64,000 bases of DNA from Brevundimonas sp. UBA4609 (GTDB lineage: Bacteria; Pseudomonadota; Alphaproteobacteria; Caulobacterales; Caulobacteraceae): the NCBI GenBank assembly GCA_002386585.1, contig DGIZ01000019.1:11347-75346 (forward strand). The letters are read 5' to 3'. Below the pieces are notes generated by a model that did not search any database, was not told where the DNA came from, and saw only the letters and a list, made by a program, of their open reading frames with translations. The translations under genes and the position numbers were made by a program. Below, piece by piece: positions 8,961 to 17,572 of this stretch (position 1 is its first letter; each line of letters starts with the position of its first letter).

Positions 8961-8995
8961 AAACGCCCGCCTCCATCGACTGGAGGCGGGCGTTT
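8961..8995. terminator. Bidirectional intrinsic terminator
   Basis: A perfect 15-bp stem (AAACGCCCGCCTCCA and its complement) closes a 5-base loop. It lies between the stop of the DUF2799 gene on the plus strand and the stop of fba on the minus strand, so it can end both convergent transcripts. Confidence 0.9.
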
Positions 8996-9021
8996 CCGTC
9001 CGATCAGGACGCGACCGGCGA

Positions 9022-10086
9022 TCAGCCGATGCGCGGGTCCAGTTCGCCCGAAGCGTAACGCTTGGCCATCTGGGCGGTGGACAGGGGTTTGATCTTCGAG
9101 GCCTGGCCTTCGCAACCGAAGGCCTGATAGCGCTCGATGCACAGCTTGCGCATGGCTTCCTTGGCGGGCTTCAGATAGGCGCGGGGGTCGAACTCGCCCG
9201 GCTTCTCGGCCAGCACCTTGCGGATGGCGCCGGTCATGGCCATGCGGTTGTCGGTATCGATGTTGACCTTGCGCACGCCGTTCTTGATGCCGCGCTGGAT
9301 TTCCTCGACCGGCACGCCCCAGGTCTGGGGCATCTGGCCGCCATACTGGTTGATGATGTCCTGCAGGTCCTGCGGCACCGAGCTTGATCCGTGCATCACC
9401 AGGTGGGTGTTGGGCAGGCGGCGGTGGATTTCCTCGATCACGTTCATGGCCAGGACTTCGCCGTCCGGCTGACGCGTGAACTTGTAGGCGCCGTGCGAGG
9501 TGCCCATGGCGATGGCCAGGGCGTCGACCTTGGTGGCCTTGACGAAGTCGACAGCCTGATCCGGGTCGGTCAGCAGGGCCGAGTGGTCCAGCTTGCCTTC
9601 GAAGCCGTGGCCGTCTTCGGCCTCGCCCATGCCGGTCTCGAGGCTGCCCAGCACGCCTAGTTCGCCCTCGACCGAGACGCCGCAGCTGTGGGCCATCTCG
9701 GTGACGCGGCGGGTGACGTCGACGTTGTAGTCGTAAGAGGCGGGCGTCTTGGCGTCTTCTTCCAGCGAGCCGTCCATCATCACCGAGGTGAAGCCGTACT
9801 GGATGGCGGTGGCGCAGGTGGCGGGGCCGTTGCCGTGGTCCTGGTGCATGCAGACCGGGATGTGCGGATACAGTTCGACCAAGGCGTCGATCAGCCGGGC
9901 CAGGACGATGTCGTTGGCGTAGGAGCGGGCGCCGCGCGAGGCCTGGATGATGACCGGCGCGTTGACGGCGTCGGCGGCCTCCATGATGGCCAGGCCCTGC
10001 TCCATGTTGTTGATGTTGTAGGCGGGCAGGCCGTAGTCGTGCTCCGCCGCGTGGTCGAGCAGTTGTCGCAGCGTGATGCGCGCCAT
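9022..10086 (-). CDS. fba: Class II fructose-bisphosphate aldolase, Calvin-cycle subtype
   Basis: Zinc-dependent aldolase that cleaves or forms fructose 1,6-bisphosphate. The 354-residue length and features such as '[20 protein letters not shown]' fit the CbbA/Fba Calvin subtype. The zinc site has '[10 protein letters not shown]' and '[17 protein letters not shown]', and the glycine-rich phosphate loops are at '[13 protein letters not shown]' and '[10 protein letters not shown]'. TTCAGGAGACT lies just upstream of the start; the same string precedes the gap start. With pgk and gap it covers lower glycolysis/gluconeogenesis; no RuBisCO is visible here. Confidence 0.96.
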   Translation of the reverse strand: MARITLRQLLDHAAEHDYGLPAYNINNMEQGLAIMEAADAVNAPVIIQASRGARSYANDIVLARLIDALVELYPHIPVCMHQDHGNGPATCATAIQYGFTSVMMDGSLEEDAKTPASYDYNVDVTRRVTEMAHSCGVSVEGELGVLGSLETGMGEAEDGHGFEGKLDHSALLTDPDQAVDFVKATKVDALAIAMGTSHGAYKFTRQPDGEVLAMNVIEEIHRRLPNTHLVMHGSSSVPQDLQDIINQYGGQMPQTWGVPVEEIQRGIKNGVRKVNIDTDNRMAMTGAIRKVLAEKPGEFDPRAYLKPAKEAMRKLCIERYQAFGCEGQASKIKPLSTAQMAKRYASGELDPRIG

Positions 10087-10245
10087 GGATAGTCTCCTGA
10101 ACCGGTTATGATTTTGCCCGAGGTCTTAGCCGCTTGGGCGCGGGAAGTCACGCCGGGTTAGGGAGGCGCGGAGCGGACAGCGTTGCTGCTTTTCCGCCCG
10201 TCGCCTACAGTTTTGCATGACGTTGATCTTTGACGAGGTGGCGGA

Positions 10246-10470
10246 ATGCGAAACGTGCTGGTGTTGGCGATCGTCGCGTTGGCGTTTTCGGGATGCACAG
10301 CGGCTCCGCGCATCGACTGGGCAGGTACGGGGCAGGGCGTGATGCAAGGCGTTTGTCGCCAGTCGTCACGCTGCGATGTTCCCGAATGCGCTCCGGGATC
10401 GGCTAATCCTGGATTATGCGATAATCCCCATGGACGCGGCTCATCTACTGTGCCGAGGCCCAAAACCTAA
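10246..10470 (+). CDS. Small predicted lipoprotein
   Basis: A 74-residue protein beginning [17 protein letters not shown], a short signal with lipobox cysteine at position 17. It has five cysteines after that point in a Gly/Pro/Ser-rich segment and no recognised domain. GAGGTGG lies 5-10 bases before the ATG. Its stop overlaps the pgk stop by 4 bases on the opposite strand. It may be real because of the clean lipoprotein signal and RBS, but it is short. Confidence 0.6.
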   Translation: MRNVLVLAIVALAFSGCTAAPRIDWAGTGQGVMQGVCRQSSRCDVPECAPGSANPGLCDNPHGRGSSTVPRPKT

Positions 10471-11660
10471 GCGCGCAGGGCTTCGACACCCGGCAGAACC
10501 TTGCCTTCCATCCATTCCAGGAAGGCGCCGCCCGCGGTGGAGACGAAGGTCATGTCGTCGGCTGTGTTCGCGTGGTTCAGGGCCGCGACGGTGTCGCCGC
10601 CGCCGGCCACGGCGACCAGCTTGCCGGCCTTGGCCAGTTCGGCGGCGTGCTTGGCGGCCTCGACCGTGGCCTTGTCGAAGGGGGGAACCTCGAACACGCC
10701 CAGCGGGCCGTTCCAGATCAGAGTCTTCGACAGGTCCATGGCGCGGTTCAGACGGGCGACCGTTTCCGGCCCGGCGTCCAGGATCAGGTCGTCGGCGACG
10801 ATGCGATCCAGCGCGCGCACGCCCGATTCGATGCCCGGCTTCACGCCCTTGGCCACCACGACGTCGACCGGCAGCAGCAGTTCGCAGCCCTGGCGACGGG
10901 CTTCCTCGATGATCTCACGGGCGGTGTCGGCCAGATCCTTCTCACACAGCGAACCGCCGACATCGACGCCCTGGGCGAACAGGAAGGTGTTGGCCATGCC
11001 GCCGCCGATGGCCAGGTAGTCCAGCTTGGCGACCAGGTTCTTCAGCAGGTCCAGCTTGGTCGAGACCTTGGCGCCGCCGACGATGCCGATGACCGGCTTC
11101 TGCGGCTTGCCGAGCGCCGCGTCCAGCGCCTCAAGCTCGCGCGCCATGGCGCAACCGGCATAGGCGGGCAGCAGGCGGGCCAGGCCTTCGGTCGAGGCGT
11201 GGGCGCGGTGCGCGGCCGAGAAGGCGTCGTTGACGTAGAGGTCGCCCAGTTCCGCCAGTTGAGCGGCGAAGGCCGGGTCGTTTTTTTCCTCGCCCTTGTG
11301 GAAGCGGACGTTCTCCAGCAGCAGCACGCCGCCCGCGTCCAGATCGGCCACGGCGGCCTTGGCCTCATCGCCCACGCAGTCGTCGGCGAAGCGCACGGGG
11401 CCGTGCAGCAGCAGCTCCAGCGGCTGAACGACGGGCTTCAGGCTCATCGACGGCACGCGCTCGCCCTTGGGACGATCGAAGTGGGCCAGCAGCACCACCT
11501 TGGCGCCCGCTTCACGCAGGCGGTGGATGGTCGGCAGGGCGGCCTTCAGGCGGGTGTCGTCGGTGACGTTCCCGTCCTCCATCGGCACGTTGAAGTCCAC
11601 GCGGACCAGGGCGGCCTTGCCTGAAAGGTCGGAAACGTCGTCGAGGGTGCGGAAGGTCAT
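10467..11660 (-). CDS. pgk: Phosphoglycerate kinase
   Basis: Transfers phosphate between 1,3-bisphosphoglycerate and ADP. The 397-residue protein has the N-terminal signature '[16 protein letters not shown]', substrate-binding '[10 protein letters not shown]', the hinge region '[18 protein letters not shown]', and the nucleotide loop '[17 protein letters not shown]'. It lies 113 bases behind gap on the same strand, with a strong hairpin in the gap. It is probably read both from the gap promoter and from a local one. Confidence 0.97.
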   Translation of the reverse strand: MTFRTLDDVSDLSGKAALVRVDFNVPMEDGNVTDDTRLKAALPTIHRLREAGAKVVLLAHFDRPKGERVPSMSLKPVVQPLELLLHGPVRFADDCVGDEAKAAVADLDAGGVLLLENVRFHKGEEKNDPAFAAQLAELGDLYVNDAFSAAHRAHASTEGLARLLPAYAGCAMARELEALDAALGKPQKPVIGIVGGAKVSTKLDLLKNLVAKLDYLAIGGGMANTFLFAQGVDVGGSLCEKDLADTAREIIEEARRQGCELLLPVDVVVAKGVKPGIESGVRALDRIVADDLILDAGPETVARLNRAMDLSKTLIWNGPLGVFEVPPFDKATVEAAKHAAELAKAGKLVAVAGGGDTVAALNHANTADDMTFVSTAGGAFLEWMEGKVLPGVEALRA

Positions 11661-11709
11661 CGGTGGTCCGTCTTTTGATCTGGGCGGCGGGCCCGTCGTC
11701 TTGAAACAA

Positions 11710-11738
11710 GGGGCTCTCAGCCGTTCGGCGAGAGCCCC
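11710..11738 (-). terminator. Intrinsic terminator or attenuator between gap and pgk
   Basis: GGGGCTCTC pairs with GAGAGCCCC, and the interior GCCG/CGGC extends the stem. On the minus strand a TTGTTT tract follows. It lies 35 bases after the gap stop and would partly uncouple pgk from gap. Confidence 0.8.
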
Positions 11739-11773
11739 TCATAGGTCAGCAGTCTGTCAGGCGCGAGGCCGGA

Positions 11774-12781
11774 TCAGAGGAACTTCGCCATCTCGAGGGC
11801 GGTGTCCGACATGCGGGTCGCGAAGCCCCACTCGTTGTCGTACCAGGTCAGGACGCGGGCCAGCTTGCCGTCGACGACCTGCGTCTGTGGCAGGGCGGCG
11901 GTCGAAGAGGCGGCCACGTGGTTCAGGTCGATCGACACCAGCGGATCGGTGGTCGTGGCCAGGACGCCGCTCATCGGGCCGTTCGCAGCGGCCAGCAGGG
12001 CGGCGTTGATTTCCTCGACGGTGACTTCGCGACCGGCGACGACCTTCAGGTCGACGACCGAGACGTTCGGGGTCGGGACGCGGATCGACGAGCCGTCCAG
12101 CTTGCCCCTCAGTTCCGGCAGGACCAGGCCCAGGGCCTTGGCGGCGCCGGTCGAGGTCGGGATCATGCTCAAGGCGGCGGCGCGGCCGCGGTACAGATCC
12201 TTGTGCATCGTATCCAGCGTCGGCTGGTCGCCGGTGTAGGCGTGGATGGTGGTCATGTAGCCGCGTTCGATGCCGAACAGGTCGTGCAGCACCTTGGCCA
12301 CCGGGGCCAGGGCGTTGGTCGTGCACGAGCCGTTGGAGACGACGATGTCGTCGGCCGTCAGGGTCTCATGGTTGACCTTGAAGACGATGGTCTTGTCGGC
12401 GCCGTCGGCCGGGGCCGAGACCAGCACGCGCTTGGCGCCCGCCTTCAGGTGAGCCGAGGCCTTGTCCTTGGAGGTGAAGATGCCCGTGCATTCCAGGGCG
12501 ATATCCACTTTCAGCTCGGCGTGCGGCAGGTTGGCCGGGTCGCGCTCGGCCGTGACCTTGATCTTGCCCGTGCCGACGTCGATCCAGTCTTCGCCCGTCG
12601 TGACCGTGCCGGGGAAGCGGCCGTGCACCGAGTCATAGCGGAACAGGTGGGCGTTGGTCTCGACCGGACCCAGGTCGTTGATCGCCACGACCTCGATGTC
12701 CTTGCGGCCGTGCTCGACGATGGAGCGAAGGACGAGGCGGCCGATGCGGCCGAAGCCGTTGATGGCGACGCGAACGGTCAT
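11774..12781 (-). CDS. gap: Glyceraldehyde-3-phosphate dehydrogenase, type I
   Basis: NAD(P)-dependent phosphorylating dehydrogenase of 335 residues. The start '[17 protein letters not shown]' is the dinucleotide fold, the active site '[13 protein letters not shown]' contains the catalytic Cys, and the C-terminus '[14 protein letters not shown]' is invariant in the family. AGGAG lies 8-12 bases upstream of ATG 12781. It is the first gene of the gap-pgk pair, and the repeat at 12929-13030 lies upstream. Confidence 0.97.
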   Translation of the reverse strand: MTVRVAINGFGRIGRLVLRSIVEHGRKDIEVVAINDLGPVETNAHLFRYDSVHGRFPGTVTTGEDWIDVGTGKIKVTAERDPANLPHAELKVDIALECTGIFTSKDKASAHLKAGAKRVLVSAPADGADKTIVFKVNHETLTADDIVVSNGSCTTNALAPVAKVLHDLFGIERGYMTTIHAYTGDQPTLDTMHKDLYRGRAAALSMIPTSTGAAKALGLVLPELRGKLDGSSIRVPTPNVSVVDLKVVAGREVTVEEINAALLAAANGPMSGVLATTTDPLVSIDLNHVAASSTAALPQTQVVDGKLARVLTWYDNEWGFATRMSDTALEMAKFL

Positions 12782-12928
12782 GGGGAGCAGTCTCCTGAAC
12801 AGGGGCGATTATGATGGGCGCCTTAGTGGGACGGAGCGCGCGCGGTTGCAACCCCGTCGCCGTAACAAGGTATGATCGGGTGTAACCGTCCGGGGCCGGC
12901 GCCGCTTTGCCTTCTGCCTTTCATAGTC

Positions 12929-13030
12929 GTCATCCTCGGGCTTGACCCGAGGATCGAGGGCCGCGACGCGCTCGCCCTGCGCCGTTGTGCAGATGGACCA
13001 CCCGATCCTCGGGTCAAGCCCGAGGATGAC
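12929..13030. repeat. Palindromic intergenic repeat, 27-bp arms (copy 1)
   Basis: Arms at 12929-12955 and 13004-13030 are perfect inverted copies, 48 bases apart. Each arm is itself an imperfect palindrome (TCCTCGGG-CTTGA-CCCGAGGA). A second copy lies at 20702-20805. This is a known type of dispersed short repeat in alphaproteobacteria. It occupies most of the 271-base gap between gap and ybdD, where I see no gene. Confidence 0.9.
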
Positions 13031-13052
13031 GGCGTGGGAGGGGCCGGCGCCC

Positions 13053-13307
13053 TCAGCAGCAGCGGAAGCCGCCGCCCTCGCCGAACCGCCGTGCCTCATG
13101 CAGGCGGAAGAAGGCGGTGCGGTCCAGCGGCGCCTGATCCGGATGGGTGACGGCGGCATGGGCGACATAGGCGTCATAATCCGGCTGGCCGATCATCAGC
13201 CCGGCGGTGCGGCGGGCGTCCTTGCCCCACCGCACCAGCGTGTCGCGACAGGCGCAGAGCAGGTCCGCGCCGCCGGTTGTCGCCGAGGATGAAGAGGGCC
13301 TAGGCAC
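13053..13307 (-). CDS. YbdD/YjiX family small protein
   Basis: An 84-residue protein with the YbdD/YjiX (DUF466) core: 'GLMIGQPDYDAYVAHAAVTHPDQAPLDRTAFF' region and a C-terminal 'GGFRCC' di-cysteine. It starts at GTG 13307, overlapping the cstA stop by 8 bases, so it is translationally coupled to cstA. cstA-ybdD pairing is conserved in bacteria. Together they are implicated in peptide or pyruvate uptake; the small partner's exact role is not settled. Confidence 0.88.
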   Translation of the reverse strand: MPRPSSSSATTGGADLLCACRDTLVRWGKDARRTAGLMIGQPDYDAYVAHAAVTHPDQAPLDRTAFFRLHEARRFGEGGGFRCC

Positions 13308-15387
13308 GGGCGATGTCCATGGCTTCGTCGGCCAGAGTCAGCTCATGCTCGGCCGGGGTCTCGACCACGGTCGGTTGGTCGGACTTCAGCGCCTTGAGGC
13401 AGGCCCCGACGCCATAGACCACGACCGTCAGCACCACGAACAGGAAGCCCGCCGTCAGCGCCGAGTTGACGTAGTCGTTGACGATGACGCGGTGCATGTC
13501 GCCGATGGTCTTGGCCGGGGCCAGGATCTCTCCGGCGGCCATGGCGTCCTGATACTTCCGGGCATGGGCCAGGAAGCCGATCTTCACGTCGGGGTGGAAC
13601 AGCTTCTGCAGCCCCGCCGTGACGGTGCAGATCAGCAGCCAGACGGCCGGGACCGCCGTGGCCCAGGCGAACCTCTGCCGCTTCATCTTGAACAGGACGA
13701 CCGTGCCCAGGATCAGGGCGACCGCCGCCAGCATCTGGTTGGCGATGCCGAACAGGGGCCACAGGCTGTTGATCCCGCCCAGGGGATCGACCACGCCGGT
13801 ATAGAGGAAATAGCCCCACAGCCCGACCGTCAGGGCCGTGGCCACGACGTTGCCGGTCCAGGACTGGGTCTGGCGCATCTTCGGCACGGCCATGCCCAGC
13901 AGGTCCTGGATCATGAAGCGGCAGACGCGGGTGCCCGCATCGACCGTGGTCAGGATGAACAGGGCCTCGAACAGGATGGCGAAGTGGTACCAGAAGGCCA
14001 TCATGGCTTCGCCGCCGATGACGCCCGACAGGATGTGGGCCATGCCGACGGCCAGGGTCGGGGCGCCGCCTGCGCGCGACAGGATGGAGTGCTCGCCCAC
14101 CTGTCGGGCCAGGTTCTCCAGTTCGGCCGGGGTGATGTGGAAGCCCCACTGGGCCACGGCGGCGGCGGCGGATGCGGCGTTGTCGCCGATGACGGCGACC
14201 GGGCTGTTCATGGCGAAATAGACGGCCGGGTCCAGCACCGTGGCGGCGATCAGAGCCATGATGGCCACGAAGCTTTCGCACAGCATGGCGCCGTAGCCGA
14301 TCAGCGGGATCTGGTTCTCGTTCTCCAGCAGCTTGGGCGTGGTGCCGGACGAGATCAGGGCGTGGAAGCCGGACACGGCCCCGCAGGCGATCGTGATGAA
14401 CAGGAAGGGGAACAGGGCGCCCGAGAAGACCGGCCCGGTCCCGTCGATGAAGGGGGTGATGGCGGGCATCTGAATGTGCGGGCGCACGATCAATATGCCG
14501 ACGGCCAGGGCGACGATGGCGCCGATCTTCAGGAAGGTGGACAGGTAGTCGCGCGGGGCCAGCAGCAGCCACACCGGAATGACCGAGGCGATGAAGCCGT
14601 AGGCCATCATGGCGATGGCCAGCGTCGTGCCCGACAGGGTGAAGGCCGGACCCCAGAAGGGATCAGCCGCAATATGGCCGCCGCCGATGATGGCCAGGAC
14701 CAGCAGCACCACGCCGATCACCGACACCTCGCCCACGCGGCCGGGCCGCAGATAGCGGGTGTACAGGCCCATGAAGACGGCGATGGGAATGGTGGCGGCG
14801 ACGGTGAAGGTGCCCCACGGGCTCTCGGCCAGGGCCTTGACCACCACCAGGGCCAGAACGGCCAGGATGATGACCATGATCATCAGCACCCCGACCTGGG
14901 CGATGACGCCGGGGATGGGGCCCATCTCGGTGCGGACCATGTCGCCCAGCGAGCGACCGTCGCGTCGGGTCGACATGAACAGGACGATCATGTCCTGCAC
15001 CGCCCCCGCCAGCACGGCGCCGACCAGAATCCACAACACGCCGGGCAGATAGCCCATCTGCGCCGCCAGCACCGGCCCGACCAGAGGCCCCGCGCCCGCA
15101 ATGGCCGCGAAATGGTGGCCGAACAGGACGTTGCGCGGCGTCGGGACGTAATCCAGCCCGTCGTTGTGCCGCACGGCCGGCGTGGGCCTGCGGGCGTTCA
15201 GCCCCAGCACCTTTCCGGCCAGGTAGCGGGCGTAGAAGCGGTAGGCGATGGCGTAGACGCACAGCGCCGCGACCACGATCCAGACGGCGCTGATGCTCTC
15301 GCCCTGATGCAGGGCGATGACGGCGAGGGACACGGCCCCCAATATGGCGATGGCGCCGAATATCAGCGCCGTCTTGAGCTTGCCCAT
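13300..15387 (-). CDS. cstA: CstA-type carbon starvation/pyruvate transporter
   Basis: Integral membrane protein of 695 residues with many hydrophobic helices. CstA features include 'HFAAIAGAGPLVGPVLAAQMGYLPG' near residues 110-135, 'GAVQDMIVLF', and 'VSGFHALISSGTTPKLL'. E. coli CstA and its paralogue BtsT import peptides or pyruvate under carbon limitation. ATG 15387 is taken because GGAGGA lies 8 bases upstream; an extension to 15459 would be Pro/Arg rich and lacks support. It sits between tkt and gap with other unrelated genes. Confidence 0.95.
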   Translation of the reverse strand: MGKLKTALIFGAIAILGAVSLAVIALHQGESISAVWIVVAALCVYAIAYRFYARYLAGKVLGLNARRPTPAVRHNDGLDYVPTPRNVLFGHHFAAIAGAGPLVGPVLAAQMGYLPGVLWILVGAVLAGAVQDMIVLFMSTRRDGRSLGDMVRTEMGPIPGVIAQVGVLMIMVIILAVLALVVVKALAESPWGTFTVAATIPIAVFMGLYTRYLRPGRVGEVSVIGVVLLVLAIIGGGHIAADPFWGPAFTLSGTTLAIAMMAYGFIASVIPVWLLLAPRDYLSTFLKIGAIVALAVGILIVRPHIQMPAITPFIDGTGPVFSGALFPFLFITIACGAVSGFHALISSGTTPKLLENENQIPLIGYGAMLCESFVAIMALIAATVLDPAVYFAMNSPVAVIGDNAASAAAAVAQWGFHITPAELENLARQVGEHSILSRAGGAPTLAVGMAHILSGVIGGEAMMAFWYHFAILFEALFILTTVDAGTRVCRFMIQDLLGMAVPKMRQTQSWTGNVVATALTVGLWGYFLYTGVVDPLGGINSLWPLFGIANQMLAAVALILGTVVLFKMKRQRFAWATAVPAVWLLICTVTAGLQKLFHPDVKIGFLAHARKYQDAMAAGEILAPAKTIGDMHRVIVNDYVNSALTAGFLFVVLTVVVYGVGACLKALKSDQPTVVETPAEHELTLADEAMDIARA

Positions 15388-15492
15388 GGCGAACGGTCCT
15401 CCGGGTCGACTGGGTGCGACCTTTCGCCTTTTTTGGACCCTAATCGCGCCCGGCGCCAATCGACAAAAGTCGAAGAAGCGGCGCAGGAGGCG

Positions 15493-16686
15493 TCAAGGCT
15501 TGACCACTCGCACCTTGCTCGCCGCCTCGGTTGCACGCGCACGCGCCTCGTCCGTGTCGGCGCCGCGCGCCAGCGCCACGCCCATGCGGCGGCGCTCGAA
15601 GGCCTCGGGCTTGCCGAACAGGCGCAGGTCGGCGGTCGGGACCGACAGAGCTTCGGCCACGCCCTCGAACGCCACGCCCTCGGCCTCCATCCCGCCGTAG
15701 ATGACGGCGCTGGCGCCCGGCTCGCGCAAGGTGACGTCCACCGGCAGGCCCAGGATGGCGCGGGCGTGAAGCGCGAACTCGCTCATCACCTGCGTCGCCA
15801 GCGTCACCAGTCCGGTATCGTGCGGGCGCGGCGACACCTCCGAGAACCAGACCTCGTCGCCCTTTACGAACAGTTCGACGCCGAACACGCCGAGACCGCC
15901 CAGAGCCTCCGTCACCTTGGCCGCGATGGCCTGCGACGCTTTCAACGCCGCCTCGCTCATGGCCTGCGGTTGCCAGCTTTCGACATAGTCGCCCTTCTGC
16001 TGGCGGTGGCCGATAGGGGCGCAGAAGTCCGTGCGGACCGCGCCATCGCGCAACGACCGCACCGTCAGCAGGGTGATCTCATAGTCGAAGTCGATCCTGC
16101 CCTCGACGATGACGACGCCGCCCGCGACCCGGCCGGACGCTTCGGCATAGGCCCAGGCGTCGGCGACGCCCTCGGGCCCTTCGACATAGGACTGGCCCTT
16201 GCCCGAGGACGACATGACCGGCTTGACGAAGCAGGGGAAGCCCACGGCCTGCGCCCCCGCCGCCAGCTCCTCGGCCGAGGCGGCGAAGGCATAGGGACTG
16301 GTCGGCAAGCCCAGTTCCTCGGCGGCCAGACGGCGGATGCCCTCGCGGTTCATGGTCAGTTGCGTCGCCCGCGCAGTGGGGATGACGCGCGCCAGACTCG
16401 CCGCTTCGATGCCGGCCAGCACGTCGGTGGCGATGGCCTCGATCTCGGGCACGATGATGTGCGGCGCCTCGGCCAGGATGACGCCGTTCAGCACCTGGGC
16501 GTCGGTCATGGGGATGACGTGGCTGCGGTGGGCCACCTGCATGGCGGGGGCGTTGGCGTAGCGGTCGACCGCGATCACCTCGGCGCCGAGGCGCTGCAGC
16601 TCGATCGCGACCTCCTTGCCCAGTTCGCCCGAGCCCAGCAGCATGACGCGCGTGGCGTGGTCGGTAAGCGGCGTGCCGATCTTCAT
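15493..16686 (-). CDS. purT: Formate-dependent phosphoribosylglycinamide formyltransferase
   Basis: ATP-grasp enzyme of 397 residues that makes formyl-GAR from GAR, formate and ATP, the folate-independent route of the third purine step. The N-terminus '[30 protein letters not shown]' is diagnostic. ATP-grasp elements include '[17 protein letters not shown]', '[16 protein letters not shown]', and '[18 protein letters not shown]'. It follows the esterase gene by 23 bases on the same strand and may be cotranscribed from tkt. It is well away from the other pur genes in this window. Confidence 0.97.
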   Translation of the reverse strand: MKIGTPLTDHATRVMLLGSGELGKEVAIELQRLGAEVIAVDRYANAPAMQVAHRSHVIPMTDAQVLNGVILAEAPHIIVPEIEAIATDVLAGIEAASLARVIPTARATQLTMNREGIRRLAAEELGLPTSPYAFAASAEELAAGAQAVGFPCFVKPVMSSSGKGQSYVEGPEGVADAWAYAEASGRVAGGVVIVEGRIDFDYEITLLTVRSLRDGAVRTDFCAPIGHRQQKGDYVESWQPQAMSEAALKASQAIAAKVTEALGGLGVFGVELFVKGDEVWFSEVSPRPHDTGLVTLATQVMSEFALHARAILGLPVDVTLREPGASAVIYGGMEAEGVAFEGVAEALSVPTADLRLFGKPEAFERRRMGVALARGADTDEARARATEAASKVRVVKP

Positions 16687-16709
16687 GGCGTCAGGCTCCG
16701 AAAAGTCGT

Positions 16710-17567
16710 TCAGGTTCCCGGCTCGGCCGGAACTGCATAGAGGCGACGAAACGCGTCCAGCGCCGCCCCGTGATAGATGGTGGCGTGGCTTTCAGCCGGG
16801 CGCGGGGTGAAGTCCCATGTGACGCCGGGCAGGGCGTGGTCGCGCAGATTGGCGGTCAGCACGTCCATCGGCGCCTGCATCATCTCGCCCTCGTCGCCTA
16901 GCGTCAGGATCAGGGTGCGCGGATCGTTGGAGTGGTCGCGCAGATGGGCGCCGGACTGCCGGGCCAGCCTGCCGCCGTCCCACCACAGGCTGGGGCTGAC
17001 GGCGACATAGGCGTCGAACATCTGCGGCTCTTTCAGGAAGGTCTCGACCACGAACAGGCCCGCGAGAGACTCGCCCATCAGCGCCGTCTCGCCGCTGGTG
17101 CGCAGGCGGCTCTCGATGAAGGGCTGAACCTCTTCGCCGATGAAGCGACGGAAGCGGTCGGAATGCCCCTGCGTCGGATAGCGGGCGATCAGTTCGGCGT
17201 CCTCGGTCGGCAGGGCCAGTTCGTTGCGACGGTCGACCGAGGCGACGCCGACGACGATCACATCGCGGGTCGTGCCGACGATGGTTCCCAACTGGGCGAT
17301 GCCCGAGATGTGGTGGAAGTCCTGATCCTGACCGCCGTCCAGCACATAGAGGACCGGATAGGTCTGGCCGCTTTCAGCATATCCGGGCGGCAGCCAGACG
17401 TTGATCTCGCGCGACTGACCCATGACGGCCGAGGGCAGGGCGTAGGACCGGCCGATGACGATGGGCGTCTCGGCGACGGCGGGCGCGTCCTCGGCCGGTG
17501 CGGCGAGAGCGGTCGCGCCGCCCGCCATCGACAAGCCGAGGCTCAGGACGAGGGCGAGGCGGCGCAT
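16710..17567 (-). CDS. Secreted alpha/beta-hydrolase esterase (COG2819-like)
   Basis: Protein of 285 residues with a signal peptide ([22 protein letters not shown], cleavage near 23). The fold is that of the putative esterase / siderophore-esterase IroE group: '[25 protein letters not shown]' and nucleophile elbow '[15 protein letters not shown]' with Ser in G-E-S-L-A-G. A catalytic His is likely in '[14 protein letters not shown]'. It lies 5 bases after the tkt stop and 23 bases before purT. The substrate is unknown. Confidence 0.85.
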   Translation of the reverse strand: MRRLALVLSLGLSMAGGATALAAPAEDAPAVAETPIVIGRSYALPSAVMGQSREINVWLPPGYAESGQTYPVLYVLDGGQDQDFHHISGIAQLGTIVGTTRDVIVVGVASVDRRNELALPTEDAELIARYPTQGHSDRFRRFIGEEVQPFIESRLRTSGETALMGESLAGLFVVETFLKEPQMFDAYVAVSPSLWWDGGRLARQSGAHLRDHSNDPRTLILTLGDEGEMMQAPMDVLTANLRDHALPGVTWDFTPRPAESHATIYHGAALDAFRRLYAVPAEPGT

Positions 17568-17572
17568 GAGGG

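Noticed and set aside
13207-16740. A 1177-codon open frame on the plus strand opposite cstA and purT
   Set aside because: Long antisense frames are expected at about 67% GC; its protein is His/Gln/Asp-rich without domains, while the minus-strand frames encode clear CstA and PurT.
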